From: Natrinema versiforme
Lineage (GTDB): Archaea; Halobacteriota; Halobacteria; Halobacteriales; Natrialbaceae
Reading direction: 5' to 3'
Assembly: GCF_005576615.1 (NCBI RefSeq)
Contig: NZ_CP040330.1
Coordinates: 744,001-808,000 of the forward strand
DNA length: 64,000 nucleotides
The position numbers and the translations under genes are program-made. Below, one piece after another: positions 34,739 to 44,002 of the stretch; within the stretch, counting starts at the first letter, position 1; each line of letters starts with the position of its first letter. The notes under the pieces were generated by a model that was given only the letters and a program-made list of their open reading frames with translations, made no database searches and had not been told where the DNA came from.

Positions 34739-35694
34739 GCGAGAGCGATATCGTCACGTTCGGCGAGACGATGCTCCGGCTGTCGCCGCCGGGGAACGAA
34801 CGCATCGAGAACGCGGACACGTTCGAGGTCCGGGCCGCCGGGGCCGAGAGCAACGTCGCCATCGCGGCCAACCGGCTGGGTGCGTCGGCGACGTGGATCT
34901 CGAAAGTCCCCGAGACGGAGTTGGGACGGCGCGTCGTCGGCGAAATCCGCAGACACGGTATCGAGGCCGATCCCGTCTGGAGCCACCGCGGTCGACAGGG
35001 GACCTACTACCTCGAGCACGCGGGCAAACCCCGCGGGACGAACGTGATCTACGACCGCGATAACACCGCGATTTCGACGGCGGAGGCCCGCGAGTTCGAT
35101 ATCGATCGGATTCAGGACGCGAAGGTCTTCTTTACGACCGGCATCACGCCCGCGCTCTCCTCGACGCTCCGGGATACGACGCTCAACCTACTCAAAGCGG
35201 CCCGGAAGGGCGGGACCTCGACCGCGTTCGACTTCAACTACCGACGCAAGCTCTGGTCGCCCGACGAGGCCAGAGAGACGCTGACGAAACTGTTCCCGGG
35301 CATCGATATCCTCGTGATCGCCGCCCGCGACGCCCGAACCGTCCTCGGATTCGAGGGCGATCCGCGCCAGCTCGCGCACAAACTCGGCTCGCAGTACGAT
35401 TTCACCACCGTCGTCGTTACCCGCGGCTCGGAGGGCGCGGTCGGCTGGCACGACAACGTCGTCCACGACCACGACGCCTACGAGACCGATACCGTCGATC
35501 CCATCGGTACGGGCGACGCCTTCACCGGCGCGTTCATCGCCCGCCGGCTCGACGGCGACGACGTTCCCACCGCCCTCGAGTACGCCGCGGCGACGGCGTC
35601 GCTCAAACGGACGATCCCCGGCGACGTCGCGCTCGTCACCGCGGACGAAGTCGAGACGATCGTCAAGGAACAGGGCGAAGACATCTCGCGATAG
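34735..35694 (+). CDS. kdgK1: 2-keto-3-deoxygluconate kinase (PfkB family)
   Basis: 319 residues, GTG start with Shine-Dalgarno GGAGG at 34722-34726. PfkB ribokinase fold: VTFGETMLRLSPPGNERIENADTFEVRAAGAESNVAIAANRLG at the N-terminus and DPIGTGDAFTGAFIARRL with catalytic Asp261. The N-terminus resembles haloarchaeal KdgK1, which phosphorylates KDG in the semi-phosphorylative Entner-Doudoroff pathway. The partner aldolase and dehydratase genes are not in the window. Confidence 0.9.
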   Translation: MSESDIVTFGETMLRLSPPGNERIENADTFEVRAAGAESNVAIAANRLGASATWISKVPETELGRRVVGEIRRHGIEADPVWSHRGRQGTYYLEHAGKPRGTNVIYDRDNTAISTAEAREFDIDRIQDAKVFFTTGITPALSSTLRDTTLNLLKAARKGGTSTAFDFNYRRKLWSPDEARETLTKLFPGIDILVIAARDARTVLGFEGDPRQLAHKLGSQYDFTTVVVTRGSEGAVGWHDNVVHDHDAYETDTVDPIGTGDAFTGAFIARRLDGDDVPTALEYAAATASLKRTIPGDVALVTADEVETIVKEQGEDISR

Positions 35695-35850
35695 CTCGCC
35701 CGACGCGGGCGGGCCGCTGCAGATAGCCTCGTTTTGCAACGGCTCCGGACGACGGCCGGAGTGGCCGGCGAGCGCCGCACCTCGTCGCCTCGACTCGCCT
35801 CGAGTCGCCGACGATTCCCCGGACGATTGGACGGTTCTGCCAGAAGTCGT

Positions 35851-35857
35851 TTTATAC
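35851..35857 (+). promoter_or_regulatory. TATA box of the PGF-CTERM gene
   Basis: TTTATAC lies 25-31 bases before the ATG at 35882. Confidence 0.55.
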
Positions 35858-35881
35858 GGGCGTCGAAAGCCACGACTCGTA

Positions 35882-37096
35882 ATGAATCGCGGAGCCACAC
35901 TGGTGATTGCACTGCTCGTGGCCACGAGCACCGTCACGATGGCCGCGGCCGCCGGTGCAACGCCGACGACGACTGCAGCAGGATCGAGTACAACTACTCA
36001 GAGCGACGCCTACGCTGGCGCCAACGTCGAGTTCGACGTGCAGGGCGATGCGATCGCTAACTACAGCGTCGACGGCGAACGGACGTTCTCCTCGGTCGCC
36101 GTCCAGTCCCAGAGCGAGGCCGACGCCGATGCCGGACTCGACGCGAGTACCGGACTCGAGGCTGCGACGGACCTGAACGGCGCGGGGCTGTCGCTCGCAA
36201 CCGAAACGCAGGCGAGCGCCGAGATACAGGCTGACAGCGGCGCGACGCTGTCGGCCCACGACAACCAGCACGGGACCCTCGTCGTCGAGAGCGGCGACGA
36301 GGCCCAGTACGTCGAGGCCGACCTCGGGGCGAGCGCGGAGGCCCGTGAGGACGGCGACCGCGTCGTGGTCGAGACCGACGGCCGCGAGGGTGCCTTCCTC
36401 GTCGTCGGCGACGGCGAGGTGACCGTCTCCGACGGGAACGTGACGGCGGATCTCGGCGAGAACGCAACGCTCGCGTTCCGCTCCTACGAGGAGGGTGAGC
36501 GCGACGAGCGCGCGACCTACGAGGAGTCGCTGATCGCCGAGGGCAACGCCGCCGTCGAGGTCACGGCCGACCAGCGGGACGGCGAGACGGTGTCCGACGC
36601 CGTCACCTACGGCCAGGAGACGTCCGCCGAGGCGGCGACGACCGCCGACGGGGCCGTCGAGATGACGATCGATCGGACGACCCACACGGGGACCGTCGTG
36701 TTGACCACCGTCTCCGAGGACGCCGTCGGGAGCCTCGAGAACCTCTCGGTGACCGTCGACGGCGAGGCCGCGGTCGAGGCGTCCTCGAAGAGCGAACTCG
36801 AGGGTGCGATCGGGAGCGACGAGTCCCGATACATGGTCGTACAGGATACACAGGCGGAGGGACAGGCGACGGTCTACGTCGCGGTCAACCACTTCTCCGA
36901 GCGAACGGCGACGATCGACGGCGCGTCCGCACAGGACGAGAGCACGGACGAGAGCGACTCCAGCGACGAAGAGAGCGCCGATGGGTCCGCCGAGGACGAG
37001 ACCGACGGCAGCGGCGACGACAGCGTGCCCGGCTTCGGTGCCGGCGCTGCGGTGCTCGCCCTGCTGACCGGCGTCGCGGCTCGAGTCCGCCGGTAA
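35882..37096 (+). CDS. PGF-CTERM surface protein (archaeosortase substrate)
   Basis: 404 residues. A Sec signal peptide (NRGATLVIALLVATSTVTMAAAAGA), a very acidic beta-rich extracellular region with N-glycosylation-like N-x-S/T sites (NYSV, NVTA, NATL, NLSV), a Ser/Asp/Glu linker and the C-terminal tripartite signal VPGFGAGAAVLALLTGVAARVRR. The Pro-Gly-Phe signal is recognised by archaeosortase A, which removes the tail and lipid-anchors the protein. Binding function unknown. Confidence 0.9.
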   Translation: MNRGATLVIALLVATSTVTMAAAAGATPTTTAAGSSTTTQSDAYAGANVEFDVQGDAIANYSVDGERTFSSVAVQSQSEADADAGLDASTGLEAATDLNGAGLSLATETQASAEIQADSGATLSAHDNQHGTLVVESGDEAQYVEADLGASAEAREDGDRVVVETDGREGAFLVVGDGEVTVSDGNVTADLGENATLAFRSYEEGERDERATYEESLIAEGNAAVEVTADQRDGETVSDAVTYGQETSAEAATTADGAVEMTIDRTTHTGTVVLTTVSEDAVGSLENLSVTVDGEAAVEASSKSELEGAIGSDESRYMVVQDTQAEGQATVYVAVNHFSERTATIDGASAQDESTDESDSSDEESADGSAEDETDGSGDDSVPGFGAGAAVLALLTGVAARVRR

Positions 37097-37152
37097 CGAA
37101 CTCCGGTTTTTCCGCTTCCGATCGCTACAGTGCGGACACATCGAAGGAACGC

Positions 37153-37158
37153 CTTTTT
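37153..37158 (+). promoter_or_regulatory. TATA-like element of the disulfide reductase gene
   Basis: CTTTTT lies 23-28 bases before the ATG at 37181 and supports that start over 37130. Confidence 0.4.
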
Positions 37159-37180
37159 GCGTCGCCGTCGAACTACCGCT

Positions 37181-38644
37181 ATGGTACACGTTGCGATCGT
37201 CGGTGCCTACGGCAGCGCTGGCGTCGCCGTCGCCGACGAACTCGAAGAGCGCCGCGACGAGTTCGACGGCGACCTCGAACTGACGCTGATCGACGACGGC
37301 GACCCCGGCGGCGGGCTCTGCATTCTCCGCGGCTGTATGCCCTCGAAAGAGGTCCTTTCGGCCGGCGAACACCGCTATCTCGCACGCCACGACGACCGAC
37401 TCGAGGGGACGCCTGACCCCGATCCCGAGCGGATCGTCGCCCGAAAGGACGAGCACGTCTCGAACTTCGCCGAACACCGTCGGGACCACGTCCACGACCT
37501 CGCCGAGCGGGAGGGGGTCGAACTCGTCCGCGACACTGCCCGCTTTGTCGACGATCGCGTCCTCGCGGTCGGTGACCGCCGACTCGAGCCCGATTACGTC
37601 GCCATCGCGACCGGCTCGGTGCCGAACGTCCCCGACCTGCCGGGGATCGACGAAGTCTCGTTCCAGACCAGTACCGACGTCCTCGACGCGACCGCGTTCC
37701 CGGACTCGGGGATCGTGATGGGGCACGGCTACATCAGCCTCGAGCTCGGCCCCTACCTCAGCGAGGTCGGGGACATCGACCTCACCGTGATCGAACACGA
37801 CCAGCGACCGCTCGATGACATGGAACCCGAGTACGGCGACGCGCTGGTGGACATCTACCGCGACCACTTCGGGATCGACGTGCTGACCACCACCGACGAG
37901 AAGCGCCTCGAGCCGACCGACGACGGCGGCGTCCGGCTGTTCGTCGAGCGAGAGGACGGGACGGAGCGAGTGCTCGAGGCCGACGACCTCTACCTGTTCA
38001 CCGGCCGCCGGCCGAACCTCGACGGGCTGGGGCTCGAGACCACCGGCCTCGAGCCGGGCGACGGCTGGGTCACGTCGACGATGCAGGCCCGCGACGACGA
38101 CCGCGTGTTCGTCGTCGGCGACGCCAATGGCCGCGAGCCGATCCTCCACGTCGCCAAGGAACAGGGGTTCGCGGCGGGGGAGAACATCGTCAACCACCAC
38201 CGGGGCGCTGCGTGTGACCCCTACACGAGCGTTCCCCACCACGTGATCTTCTCGGGGCTGGGCGTCTATCCCTTCGTTCGCATCGGTCACACGCCGGCGA
38301 CCGCCGCCGAGACGGGCATGGACGAGATCGTCGTCACCCGCGAGGCGTCGGCGGACGGCGTCTTCGAGACGAAGGGCCACCCCGAAGGCCGCGCGACGCT
38401 GATCGTCAGCGCCGAGGACGGAAGCGTGCTGGGCTATCAGGGGCTGCACCGCCACGCCGACGTGATGGCCAAGACGATGCAGATCGCCGTCGAGATGGGG
38501 CTCGACGTTCGCGACCTGCCCAAGCGGGCCTATCATCCGACGACGCCCGAAATCCTCGACGGACTGTTCCGTGAGGCCTGTTCCGAACTCGCGGATCGAC
38601 AGGAGTGCGTCGACGATACGGACTCGCCGGACATTGAACTGTGA
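37181..38644 (+). CDS. Pyridine nucleotide-disulfide oxidoreductase (dihydrolipoyl dehydrogenase-like)
   Basis: 487 residues. FAD-binding N-terminus VHVAIVGAYGSAGVAVADEL (variant of GxGxxG), redox disulfide GGLCILRGCMPSKEVL (C-x4-C), NAD domain and second FAD motif VFVVGDANGREPILHVAKEQG, then the dimerisation domain. It is a single gene, not in a 2-oxoacid dehydrogenase cluster. The dimer-domain His-x4-Glu pair of true lipoamide dehydrogenases is not obvious at the C-terminus (KRAYHPTTPEIL aligns with HAHPTxxE), so other disulfide substrates remain possible. Confidence 0.88.
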   Translation: MVHVAIVGAYGSAGVAVADELEERRDEFDGDLELTLIDDGDPGGGLCILRGCMPSKEVLSAGEHRYLARHDDRLEGTPDPDPERIVARKDEHVSNFAEHRRDHVHDLAEREGVELVRDTARFVDDRVLAVGDRRLEPDYVAIATGSVPNVPDLPGIDEVSFQTSTDVLDATAFPDSGIVMGHGYISLELGPYLSEVGDIDLTVIEHDQRPLDDMEPEYGDALVDIYRDHFGIDVLTTTDEKRLEPTDDGGVRLFVEREDGTERVLEADDLYLFTGRRPNLDGLGLETTGLEPGDGWVTSTMQARDDDRVFVVGDANGREPILHVAKEQGFAAGENIVNHHRGAACDPYTSVPHHVIFSGLGVYPFVRIGHTPATAAETGMDEIVVTREASADGVFETKGHPEGRATLIVSAEDGSVLGYQGLHRHADVMAKTMQIAVEMGLDVRDLPKRAYHPTTPEILDGLFREACSELADRQECVDDTDSPDIEL

Positions 38645-38893
38645 CAGCAGCGACGGCTCGCAGCCGCCGAGACGACGTCGGAATAGAAAGGGGATAGCGG
38701 GCGGGACAGTGGTGGTGGAGCCGCTCCCTCGAGAACGGTCGGTCCGCCCGCCATCGCATCGTTCAGCGATCGTCGGGATAATAGTACTGACAAAACCGTC
38801 CAAAGAACGGTACTGAAACCGCGCCCGGCAGCGACCGCGAGCGACGAATCCATCGCGACGCGACCGTCCCGGATCGATGGCTGTCGGCCGCTG

Positions 38894-38900
38894 CTTTTTG
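38894..38900 (+). promoter_or_regulatory. TATA-like element of the GNAT gene
   Basis: CTTTTTG lies 24-30 bases before the GTG at 38924. Elsewhere in the 38645-38923 gap an ATAATAGTACTGA stretch (around 38779-38791) resembles another promoter with no gene. Confidence 0.4.
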
Positions 38901-38923
38901 ACGGGCGCTGTGCTACGTCCCGT

Positions 38924-39460
38924 GTGACTCGAGACGTTCGACGGGCGACGGTCGACGACGTCTGGGCCGTCCACGAGGTCGCCCGCCAGAGTTGGCACGC
39001 CGCCTACGACGACGTGCTCGGCCCCGAAACGGTCGACGCGGTCGTCGACGAGTGGTACGCGATCGGCGACCTCGAGTCGTCGATCACGGAGGCGAGCGGC
39101 CGCGACGACGCCGCCTTCCTCGTCGCCGAGGACTCGCCCGCGACCGACCCCGCGTTCGAAACCGACTACGACGGCTTCGCACACGCCGTCCCATGGCCGG
39201 AAGACTCCTCGGTCGCGTTTCTCGCGCGCCTGTACGTCCGACCCGACGGCTGGAACGAAGGGACCGGGACCGCGTTGCTCGAGGGCCTCGAGACCGAACT
39301 CTCGGCCGGATTCGATCGGCTTCGTCTGGCCGTCCTCGCCGCCAACGAGGTCGGCATCTCGTTCTACGAATCGCGCGGGTTCGACCGCATCGGGACGCGG
39401 CCGTCCGATCTGGCGGCGGGTCTCGAGGAGCACGTCTACGAGAAGCGGCTTTTCGAATAG
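38924..39460 (+). CDS. GNAT family N-acetyltransferase
   Basis: 178 residues, GTG start. RRATVDDVWAVHEVARQSWHAAYDDVLGPE opening, acetyl-CoA motif A in LARLYVRPDGWNEGTGTALLEGLE, and motif B LAVLAANEVGISFYESRGFDRIG. Substrate unknown. Confidence 0.9.
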   Translation: MTRDVRRATVDDVWAVHEVARQSWHAAYDDVLGPETVDAVVDEWYAIGDLESSITEASGRDDAAFLVAEDSPATDPAFETDYDGFAHAVPWPEDSSVAFLARLYVRPDGWNEGTGTALLEGLETELSAGFDRLRLAVLAANEVGISFYESRGFDRIGTRPSDLAAGLEEHVYEKRLFE

Positions 39461-39768
39461 TCCGTATCTGCGAATCGACGGATCGAACTCACACCGGAGT
39501 GACGGCGAAGACGAGTGTCCTGCTCTCGTGGCGGCGGGGAATCGCCACACCCTCCCCAGCCGATTCGCTCACTGCTCACGGTTCCCACAGGTCACCGTTC
39601 GCTTGCGAGGCCTCACCGTGCTCGGCCTCGCACCGCTCGCTCATCCCTCGCACGGCAGTACCGGCCGCCCTCGTATCACTCGGCCGGCTCACAGCGCGCG
39701 CCACCGCTGTAAATTGAGAAAATACGCTGTACATTGTGGAAATACGATGTACACCGTAGCGGAGCCCG
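39461..39768. other. Convergent intergenic region of about 310 bases
   Basis: Lies between the ends of the GNAT and RNB genes. It holds the 20-bp tandem repeat described at 39708-39757 and otherwise G/C-rich sequence without ORF support. Confidence 0.4.
39708..39757. repeat. Two and a half tandem copies of a 20-bp unit
   Basis: Units start with TGT at 39708, 39728 and 39748. Units 1 and 2 agree at 16 of 20 positions (TGTA-A/C-ATTG...AAATACG); the third is cut after TGTACACCGT. TGTACA palindromes recur at 20-bp spacing at 39728 and 39748, i.e. two helical turns, a layout seen in protein-binding sites. Confidence 0.6.
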
Positions 39769-41067
39769 CTATAGCGTTTTGTCAGCCTCGTCGTCGTCCA
39801 CGACTTCGATCCCGCGGTTGTTGACCGCCATCGGATCGAGGCCGACCTCCTGCAGGAAGGTCTTGTACTCGCGCTCGCACTGCTCGGCGTCTTTCTGCTT
39901 GTCGCTGGCGCGATCGCAGAGTTCGACGAGGTTCTCCGGCACGTCGTTCTGGTAGACGATCCAGTGGTTGATCAGGTCCGAGAGCCGCCGAATGGGGCTC
40001 GTGAAGTGACCGTAGATCTCGAAGTTCAGCGCGTGGTGGCCGCCGAACGGATCGTTCATGTACCGCGCCCGGGGCATGACCTTCATCACCGCCCACTGGA
40101 TCTTGTCCAGTTGGCGCTCCGGTGCGTCCTCGAGGGTCGCGTTGACCGCCTTTCGGGGGTCGTCCCACGTGCTGCCGGGGATCGAGACGCCGTCTAAGTC
40201 CTGAATCTCTCGCAGCGCTTCGGACCACTCGTCGGGGCTGGGCTGGGGGTGGACCCGGTACATGGCCGAGACGCCGCGGTTCCACATGAGTTCGTGCGTG
40301 ACGGCCTTGTTGGCCTTCAGCATGCACTCCTCGATGATGGTGTGAGCGCGGTCGCGGCTCGGGTTCAGGACGAGCGACCCGTCCTCCTTGCGCTGTTCGT
40401 GCATCTGCTCTGCGAGGTCGTAGACCAGCGCGTTCTCCTCGTGGAGGGGCGCGTCGGGCTCCTCGAGTCGGCTTTCAGCCTCGGCGTAAGTGAGCCGCTC
40501 GTCGGACTCGATGACGGACTTGTAGATCTCGATGTTCTCGTAGGTCAGGTTCTCCTTGTCGAGGTGCATCTCGACGGTGTGGGCCAGCCGGTCCTCGTTG
40601 GGGACCAGCGAGCAGACCGTCTCGGCGAGCACGGGCGGCAGCATGTGGACCGTGTAGCCGGGGAGATAGACCGTGTTGCCGCGCTCGACGGCCTCGTCCC
40701 ACATCGCTGTCTCGGGGTTGACGTAGTGGGTCACGTCGGCGATGTGGACCCAGAGGACGTACTCGTCGTCCCGTTCCTCGATCGAGAGCGCGTCGTCGAA
40801 GTCTTGGGCGTCGATCGGGTCCGTCGTCCACGTCGTCAGTTCGCGGAGATCCTGCCGCTCGTCGATCTCGTCCTGTATCTCGGCCGTGACGCCCTCCGTT
40901 CGGGCTTCGGCCTCCTCCAAGACCGCCGGCGGGAACTCGTCGCGGAGTTCGAACTTCTCGAACAACTCCTCGCGCTTGTTCTCGAGATGGCGCGCGAGAT
41001 CCTCCGAGACCTCGACGGGACCTTGGCCTTCCACGGTCCCGGCGTCGGCCTGTGCGTCGTCACTCAT
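39769..41067 (-). CDS. rnr: RNB-domain (RNase II/R-type) ribonuclease
   Basis: 432 residues from ATG 41067. Hydrolytic 3'-5' exoribonuclease. The catalytic core has TTDPIDAQDFDDALSIEERDD (acidic metal ligands), LWVHIADVTHYV, GNTVYLPGYTVHMLPPVL, and FTSPIRRLSDLINHWIV near the end. Compared with bacterial RNase R the cold-shock and S1 domains are missing; the haloarchaeal form is naturally this short. A GACTTTCACC promoter-like stretch lies upstream. Confidence 0.95.
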   Translation of the reverse strand: MSDDAQADAGTVEGQGPVEVSEDLARHLENKREELFEKFELRDEFPPAVLEEAEARTEGVTAEIQDEIDERQDLRELTTWTTDPIDAQDFDDALSIEERDDEYVLWVHIADVTHYVNPETAMWDEAVERGNTVYLPGYTVHMLPPVLAETVCSLVPNEDRLAHTVEMHLDKENLTYENIEIYKSVIESDERLTYAEAESRLEEPDAPLHEENALVYDLAEQMHEQRKEDGSLVLNPSRDRAHTIIEECMLKANKAVTHELMWNRGVSAMYRVHPQPSPDEWSEALREIQDLDGVSIPGSTWDDPRKAVNATLEDAPERQLDKIQWAVMKVMPRARYMNDPFGGHHALNFEIYGHFTSPIRRLSDLINHWIVYQNDVPENLVELCDRASDKQKDAEQCEREYKTFLQEVGLDPMAVNNRGIEVVDDDEADKTL

Positions 41068-41207
41068 ACCGAGGGGTACGGACGTAAGGGTGAAAGTCGT
41101 GTCGGGACGCGAATCCGTCCGTTCGCGAGCGGCCGGACCGCCGATACCGCGGGTCAGTGCGTTCCCGATCAGAAGACGTATTTCCCATCTAACATAACTG
41201 TGGGTGA

Positions 41208-42122
41208 ATGCCAGCAATATCCCTCCGGGATGTCACCAAGCGCTTCGGTGACGTTCGCGCCCTCCGCGGTATCGATATGACCGTCGAGTCCGGCGAGGTG
41301 TTCGGTTTCCTCGGACCGAACGGTGCCGGCAAGTCGACGACGATCGACATCCTGTTGCACTACACGCACCCCTCGAGCGGCTCGGTTGACGTGCTCGGTC
41401 ACGACGTTACCGAAGCGCCGGTCGCCGTCCGGAAACGCGTCGGTATCCTCCCCGAGGGCTTCGCCCCGTTCGAGACGATGACCGGTCGCCAGCACCTCGC
41501 GTACGCGATCGAGGCCACCGAGGCCGACGCCGACGACGATCCGGCGGCCCTGCTCGAGCGCGTTGGCCTGTCCGACGCCGCCGATCGGGCCGCCGCGGAC
41601 TACTCAACGGGGATGACACAGCGCCTCGCGCTGGCGATGGCGCTGGTCGGCGAGCCCGACGTGTTGATTCTCGACGAACCCTCGACCGGGCTCGACCCCC
41701 ACGGCGTCCGCCGCATGCGCGAGATCGTCCGGGCGGAACGCGACCGCGGTGCCACCGTCTTCTTCTCGAGCCACATCCTGGCGCAGGTCGAGGCGGTCGC
41801 CGACCGCGTCGGAATTCTCCGGAAGGGCGACCTCGTCGCCGTCGACACGATCGACGGACTGCGCGAGACGGCCGACGCCGGTGCGGAGCTGACCGTCGAT
41901 CTGGCCGACGACCCGGGTGCGGTCGCGCCCACCATCGCCTCCGTCGACGGGGTCTCGACGGTCGAGGAACACGACGACGCCCTCGTCGTCGGCTGTACCG
42001 CCGACGCGAAACTCCGGGTGCTCGACGAGATCCGGGACGCCGGCGCGACGATCCGCGATTTCTCGACCGGTGAGGCGTCGCTCGAGGAGTTGTTCGTCTC
42101 CTACACGGAGGAGGCGGCATGA
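41208..42122 (+). CDS. ABC transporter ATP-binding protein
   Basis: 304 residues. Walker A GPNGAGKSTT, Q-loop after GILPEGFAPF, signature DYSTGMTQRL, Walker B LILDEPSTGLD, H-loop FFSSHILAQ; then a C-terminal domain of the exporter (CcmA/NosF/DrrA) type. Overlaps the permease by four bases (ATGA), forming a two-gene ABC-2 exporter. Substrate unknown. Confidence 0.93.
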   Translation: MPAISLRDVTKRFGDVRALRGIDMTVESGEVFGFLGPNGAGKSTTIDILLHYTHPSSGSVDVLGHDVTEAPVAVRKRVGILPEGFAPFETMTGRQHLAYAIEATEADADDDPAALLERVGLSDAADRAAADYSTGMTQRLALAMALVGEPDVLILDEPSTGLDPHGVRRMREIVRAERDRGATVFFSSHILAQVEAVADRVGILRKGDLVAVDTIDGLRETADAGAELTVDLADDPGAVAPTIASVDGVSTVEEHDDALVVGCTADAKLRVLDEIRDAGATIRDFSTGEASLEELFVSYTEEAA

Positions 42123-42910
42123 ACTGGCAGCTGATCGCTCGAAAGGAGATCGGCGACGCGATCCGGAACCGGCAGTTGTACGCGCTCGCCGCGACGTTCG
42201 CGCTGGTCTTCGCCGTCATGGCCGAACTCCACGTCAGGCAGGTCGATCGGGGATACGCGGTCCCCATCGACCTCGTCGACCAGTTCGCGCTTGCCGGCAT
42301 GCTCCTCGTGCCGGTGACCGGACTGCTGCTCGCCTCCGGCGCGATCGTCAGGCGGCGCTCGAACGGCCAACTGACGCTCTTGCTCGGCCTGCCACACGAC
42401 CGACGGGATATCGTCCTCGGAACGTACGTCGGCCGATACGCGATCTTCCTCGCGTCCCTGCTCGCGGGCGTCCTCGCCGGCGTCGCCGTCGTCTTCGTCA
42501 CCGGACACGCGGTCCCGACGACCGCCGTCCTCGGCTATCTCCTCGCCAGCGCCGGCTTGGGGCTCGCGTACCTCGCCGTTGCGATCGCGATCTCGGCGAC
42601 GGTCCGCACCCAGACGTGGGCGACGTTCGCCGTCTTCGGCGCGTTGCTGCTCCTCCTGTTCGTCTGGCGGTTCGTACCCGAGGGGCTCGCCTACGTCGCG
42701 GCCGGCTTCGAAGAGCCGGTGACGCGACCATGGTGGATGTCGTACGTCGGTGCGCTCTCTCCGAGTCTCGCCTACGAACAGTTGCTGGAACCCGTGCTCG
42801 GATCGGACGCCGATCGCTCTCTGGCCTGGTTCAGTGCTGCCGTCCTGCTGGGCTGGAGCGCGCTCGCCCCTGCCGTCGGTTACTGGCGGTTCGCGACCGA
42901 CGACCTCTAG
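42119..42910 (+). CDS. ABC-2 type transporter permease
   Basis: 263 residues with six hydrophobic segments and the family start LIARKEIGDAIRNRQLYALAATFALVFAVMAELH. A charged loop RRRSNGQLTLLLGLPHDRRDIVLGTYVGRY precedes helix 3, as in NosY-like permeases. Pairs with the ATPase at 41208. Confidence 0.9.
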   Translation: MNWQLIARKEIGDAIRNRQLYALAATFALVFAVMAELHVRQVDRGYAVPIDLVDQFALAGMLLVPVTGLLLASGAIVRRRSNGQLTLLLGLPHDRRDIVLGTYVGRYAIFLASLLAGVLAGVAVVFVTGHAVPTTAVLGYLLASAGLGLAYLAVAIAISATVRTQTWATFAVFGALLLLLFVWRFVPEGLAYVAAGFEEPVTRPWWMSYVGALSPSLAYEQLLEPVLGSDADRSLAWFSAAVLLGWSALAPAVGYWRFATDDL

Positions 42911-42913
42911 CGA

Positions 42914-43210
42914 TTACCGTTCGCGTTCCTCGAGCGTGCCGTACCGCTCCTCGACCGCGGAGAGATAGCTCGCGAGAAACGCGTCCCGATCCCGTCGGCC
43001 GGCCTCGAGATCGACCAGTAGCTCCTCGAGTTCGCCGCGCGGGTGGTGACAGAGGTCGCTGTGACAGGCCTTACAGAGGTGTTCGAAGGTCTTGTCCTCG
43101 CGATCCCAGCGGTCGCCGTGCTTGTCGTACTCGCGGGCCTCGTCGCGCGCTCGCTCGGTGCCACAGGCGAGACAGGTGACCGTCTCCGTCCCGTTCCGAG
43201 AGGGCCACAT
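42914..43210 (-). CDS. Small zinc-binding protein (DUF7562-like)
   Basis: 98 residues from ATG 43210. Four-cysteine zinc site: CLACG (about residues 12-16) and CKACHSDLCHH. Sequence DEAREYDKHGDRWDREDKTFEHLCKACH is recurrent in haloarchaea. Nucleic-acid binding or HNH-like function is possible but unproven. Converges on the ABC permease with a 3-base gap. Confidence 0.75.
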   Translation of the reverse strand: MWPSRNGTETVTCLACGTERARDEAREYDKHGDRWDREDKTFEHLCKACHSDLCHHPRGELEELLVDLEAGRRDRDAFLASYLSAVEERYGTLEERER

Positions 43211-43315
43211 ACGCGGTCCGACGGCGTGGGTCCACTTAGCGATTGGCACACGTTTCCCTCGTCCTGACCGTCAGGCCAACCGATTCACCGGGTTCGGTCG
43301 CTCTCCGGAACGGGC

Positions 43316-43323
43316 CTTTTATC
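43316..43323 (+). promoter_or_regulatory. TATA box of the PUA-domain gene
   Basis: CTTTTATC lies 25-32 bases before the ATG at 43348 and rules out the upstream in-frame start at 43243. Confidence 0.5.
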
Positions 43324-43347
43324 TCCGGACCGCTCGTTTGCCCGATC

Positions 43348-43827
43348 ATGCAGGTCAAGTCTCGACATCACCTCCGCAGCGACGCGGTATCCGATCTCGA
43401 GGAGACACTCGAGGAGCAACTGGGCGTCTCGCCCGAGGGAGACGCCTACGAGCGCGTCGAGTTCGAGGACACCGATTGGGAGGTCGTCCTCATCGACGGC
43501 GAACCGCAGGTCGCAGCGTTCGGCGACGACCTCTTTCTGACGGTCCGCGGGGCGAACGCCTACGAACCCGAAAAACGGCTCGTCACCGTCGACGCGGGTG
43601 CGGTCTCGTTCGTCAGCGACGGTGCCGACGTGATGCGCCCGGGGATTACCGACGCGACCGAGGATATCTCGCCGGACGATCTGGTCGTCATCGCCGAGGA
43701 ATCCCACGGAAAAGTGCTCGCGGTCGGCCGCGCCCGTGTCGACGGCGCGGAGATGGCCGGCGACGAGGGGAAGGTCGTCGACTCGCTCCACCACGTCGGC
43801 GACGACCTCTACGAGTTTACCGGGTAA
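43348..43827 (+). CDS. PUA domain RNA-binding protein
   Basis: 159 residues. An N-terminal domain (about 1-75) precedes a PUA fold (about 80-159) with VTVDAGAVSFVSDGADVMRPGITDATEDISPDDLVVIAEESHGKVLAVGRA. The architecture resembles archaeal MCT-1/Tma20-like RNA-binding proteins linked to translation or RNA modification. Confidence 0.9.
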   Translation: MQVKSRHHLRSDAVSDLEETLEEQLGVSPEGDAYERVEFEDTDWEVVLIDGEPQVAAFGDDLFLTVRGANAYEPEKRLVTVDAGAVSFVSDGADVMRPGITDATEDISPDDLVVIAEESHGKVLAVGRARVDGAEMAGDEGKVVDSLHHVGDDLYEFTG

Positions 43828-44002
43828 GCCCCACCGCGGGAGCGAGCCGAATCACTTTTGCAAATCGTCCGTACAACCGCGCCATCACTTTCGACTATCG
43901 CATTTTGGCTGTTTTACCACTGATACATGCTAGCAATACTAGTACCTAGGAGACGGTTGTCCACTAGCGTTATGTATTGGTTCGTGATACCACATATCAA
44001 CC

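Noticed and set aside
35852-39550. Very long minus-strand open frame (over 1200 codons)
   Set aside because: It is antisense to the PGF-CTERM, disulfide reductase and GNAT genes and arises from G/C-rich third positions; its composition is not protein-like.
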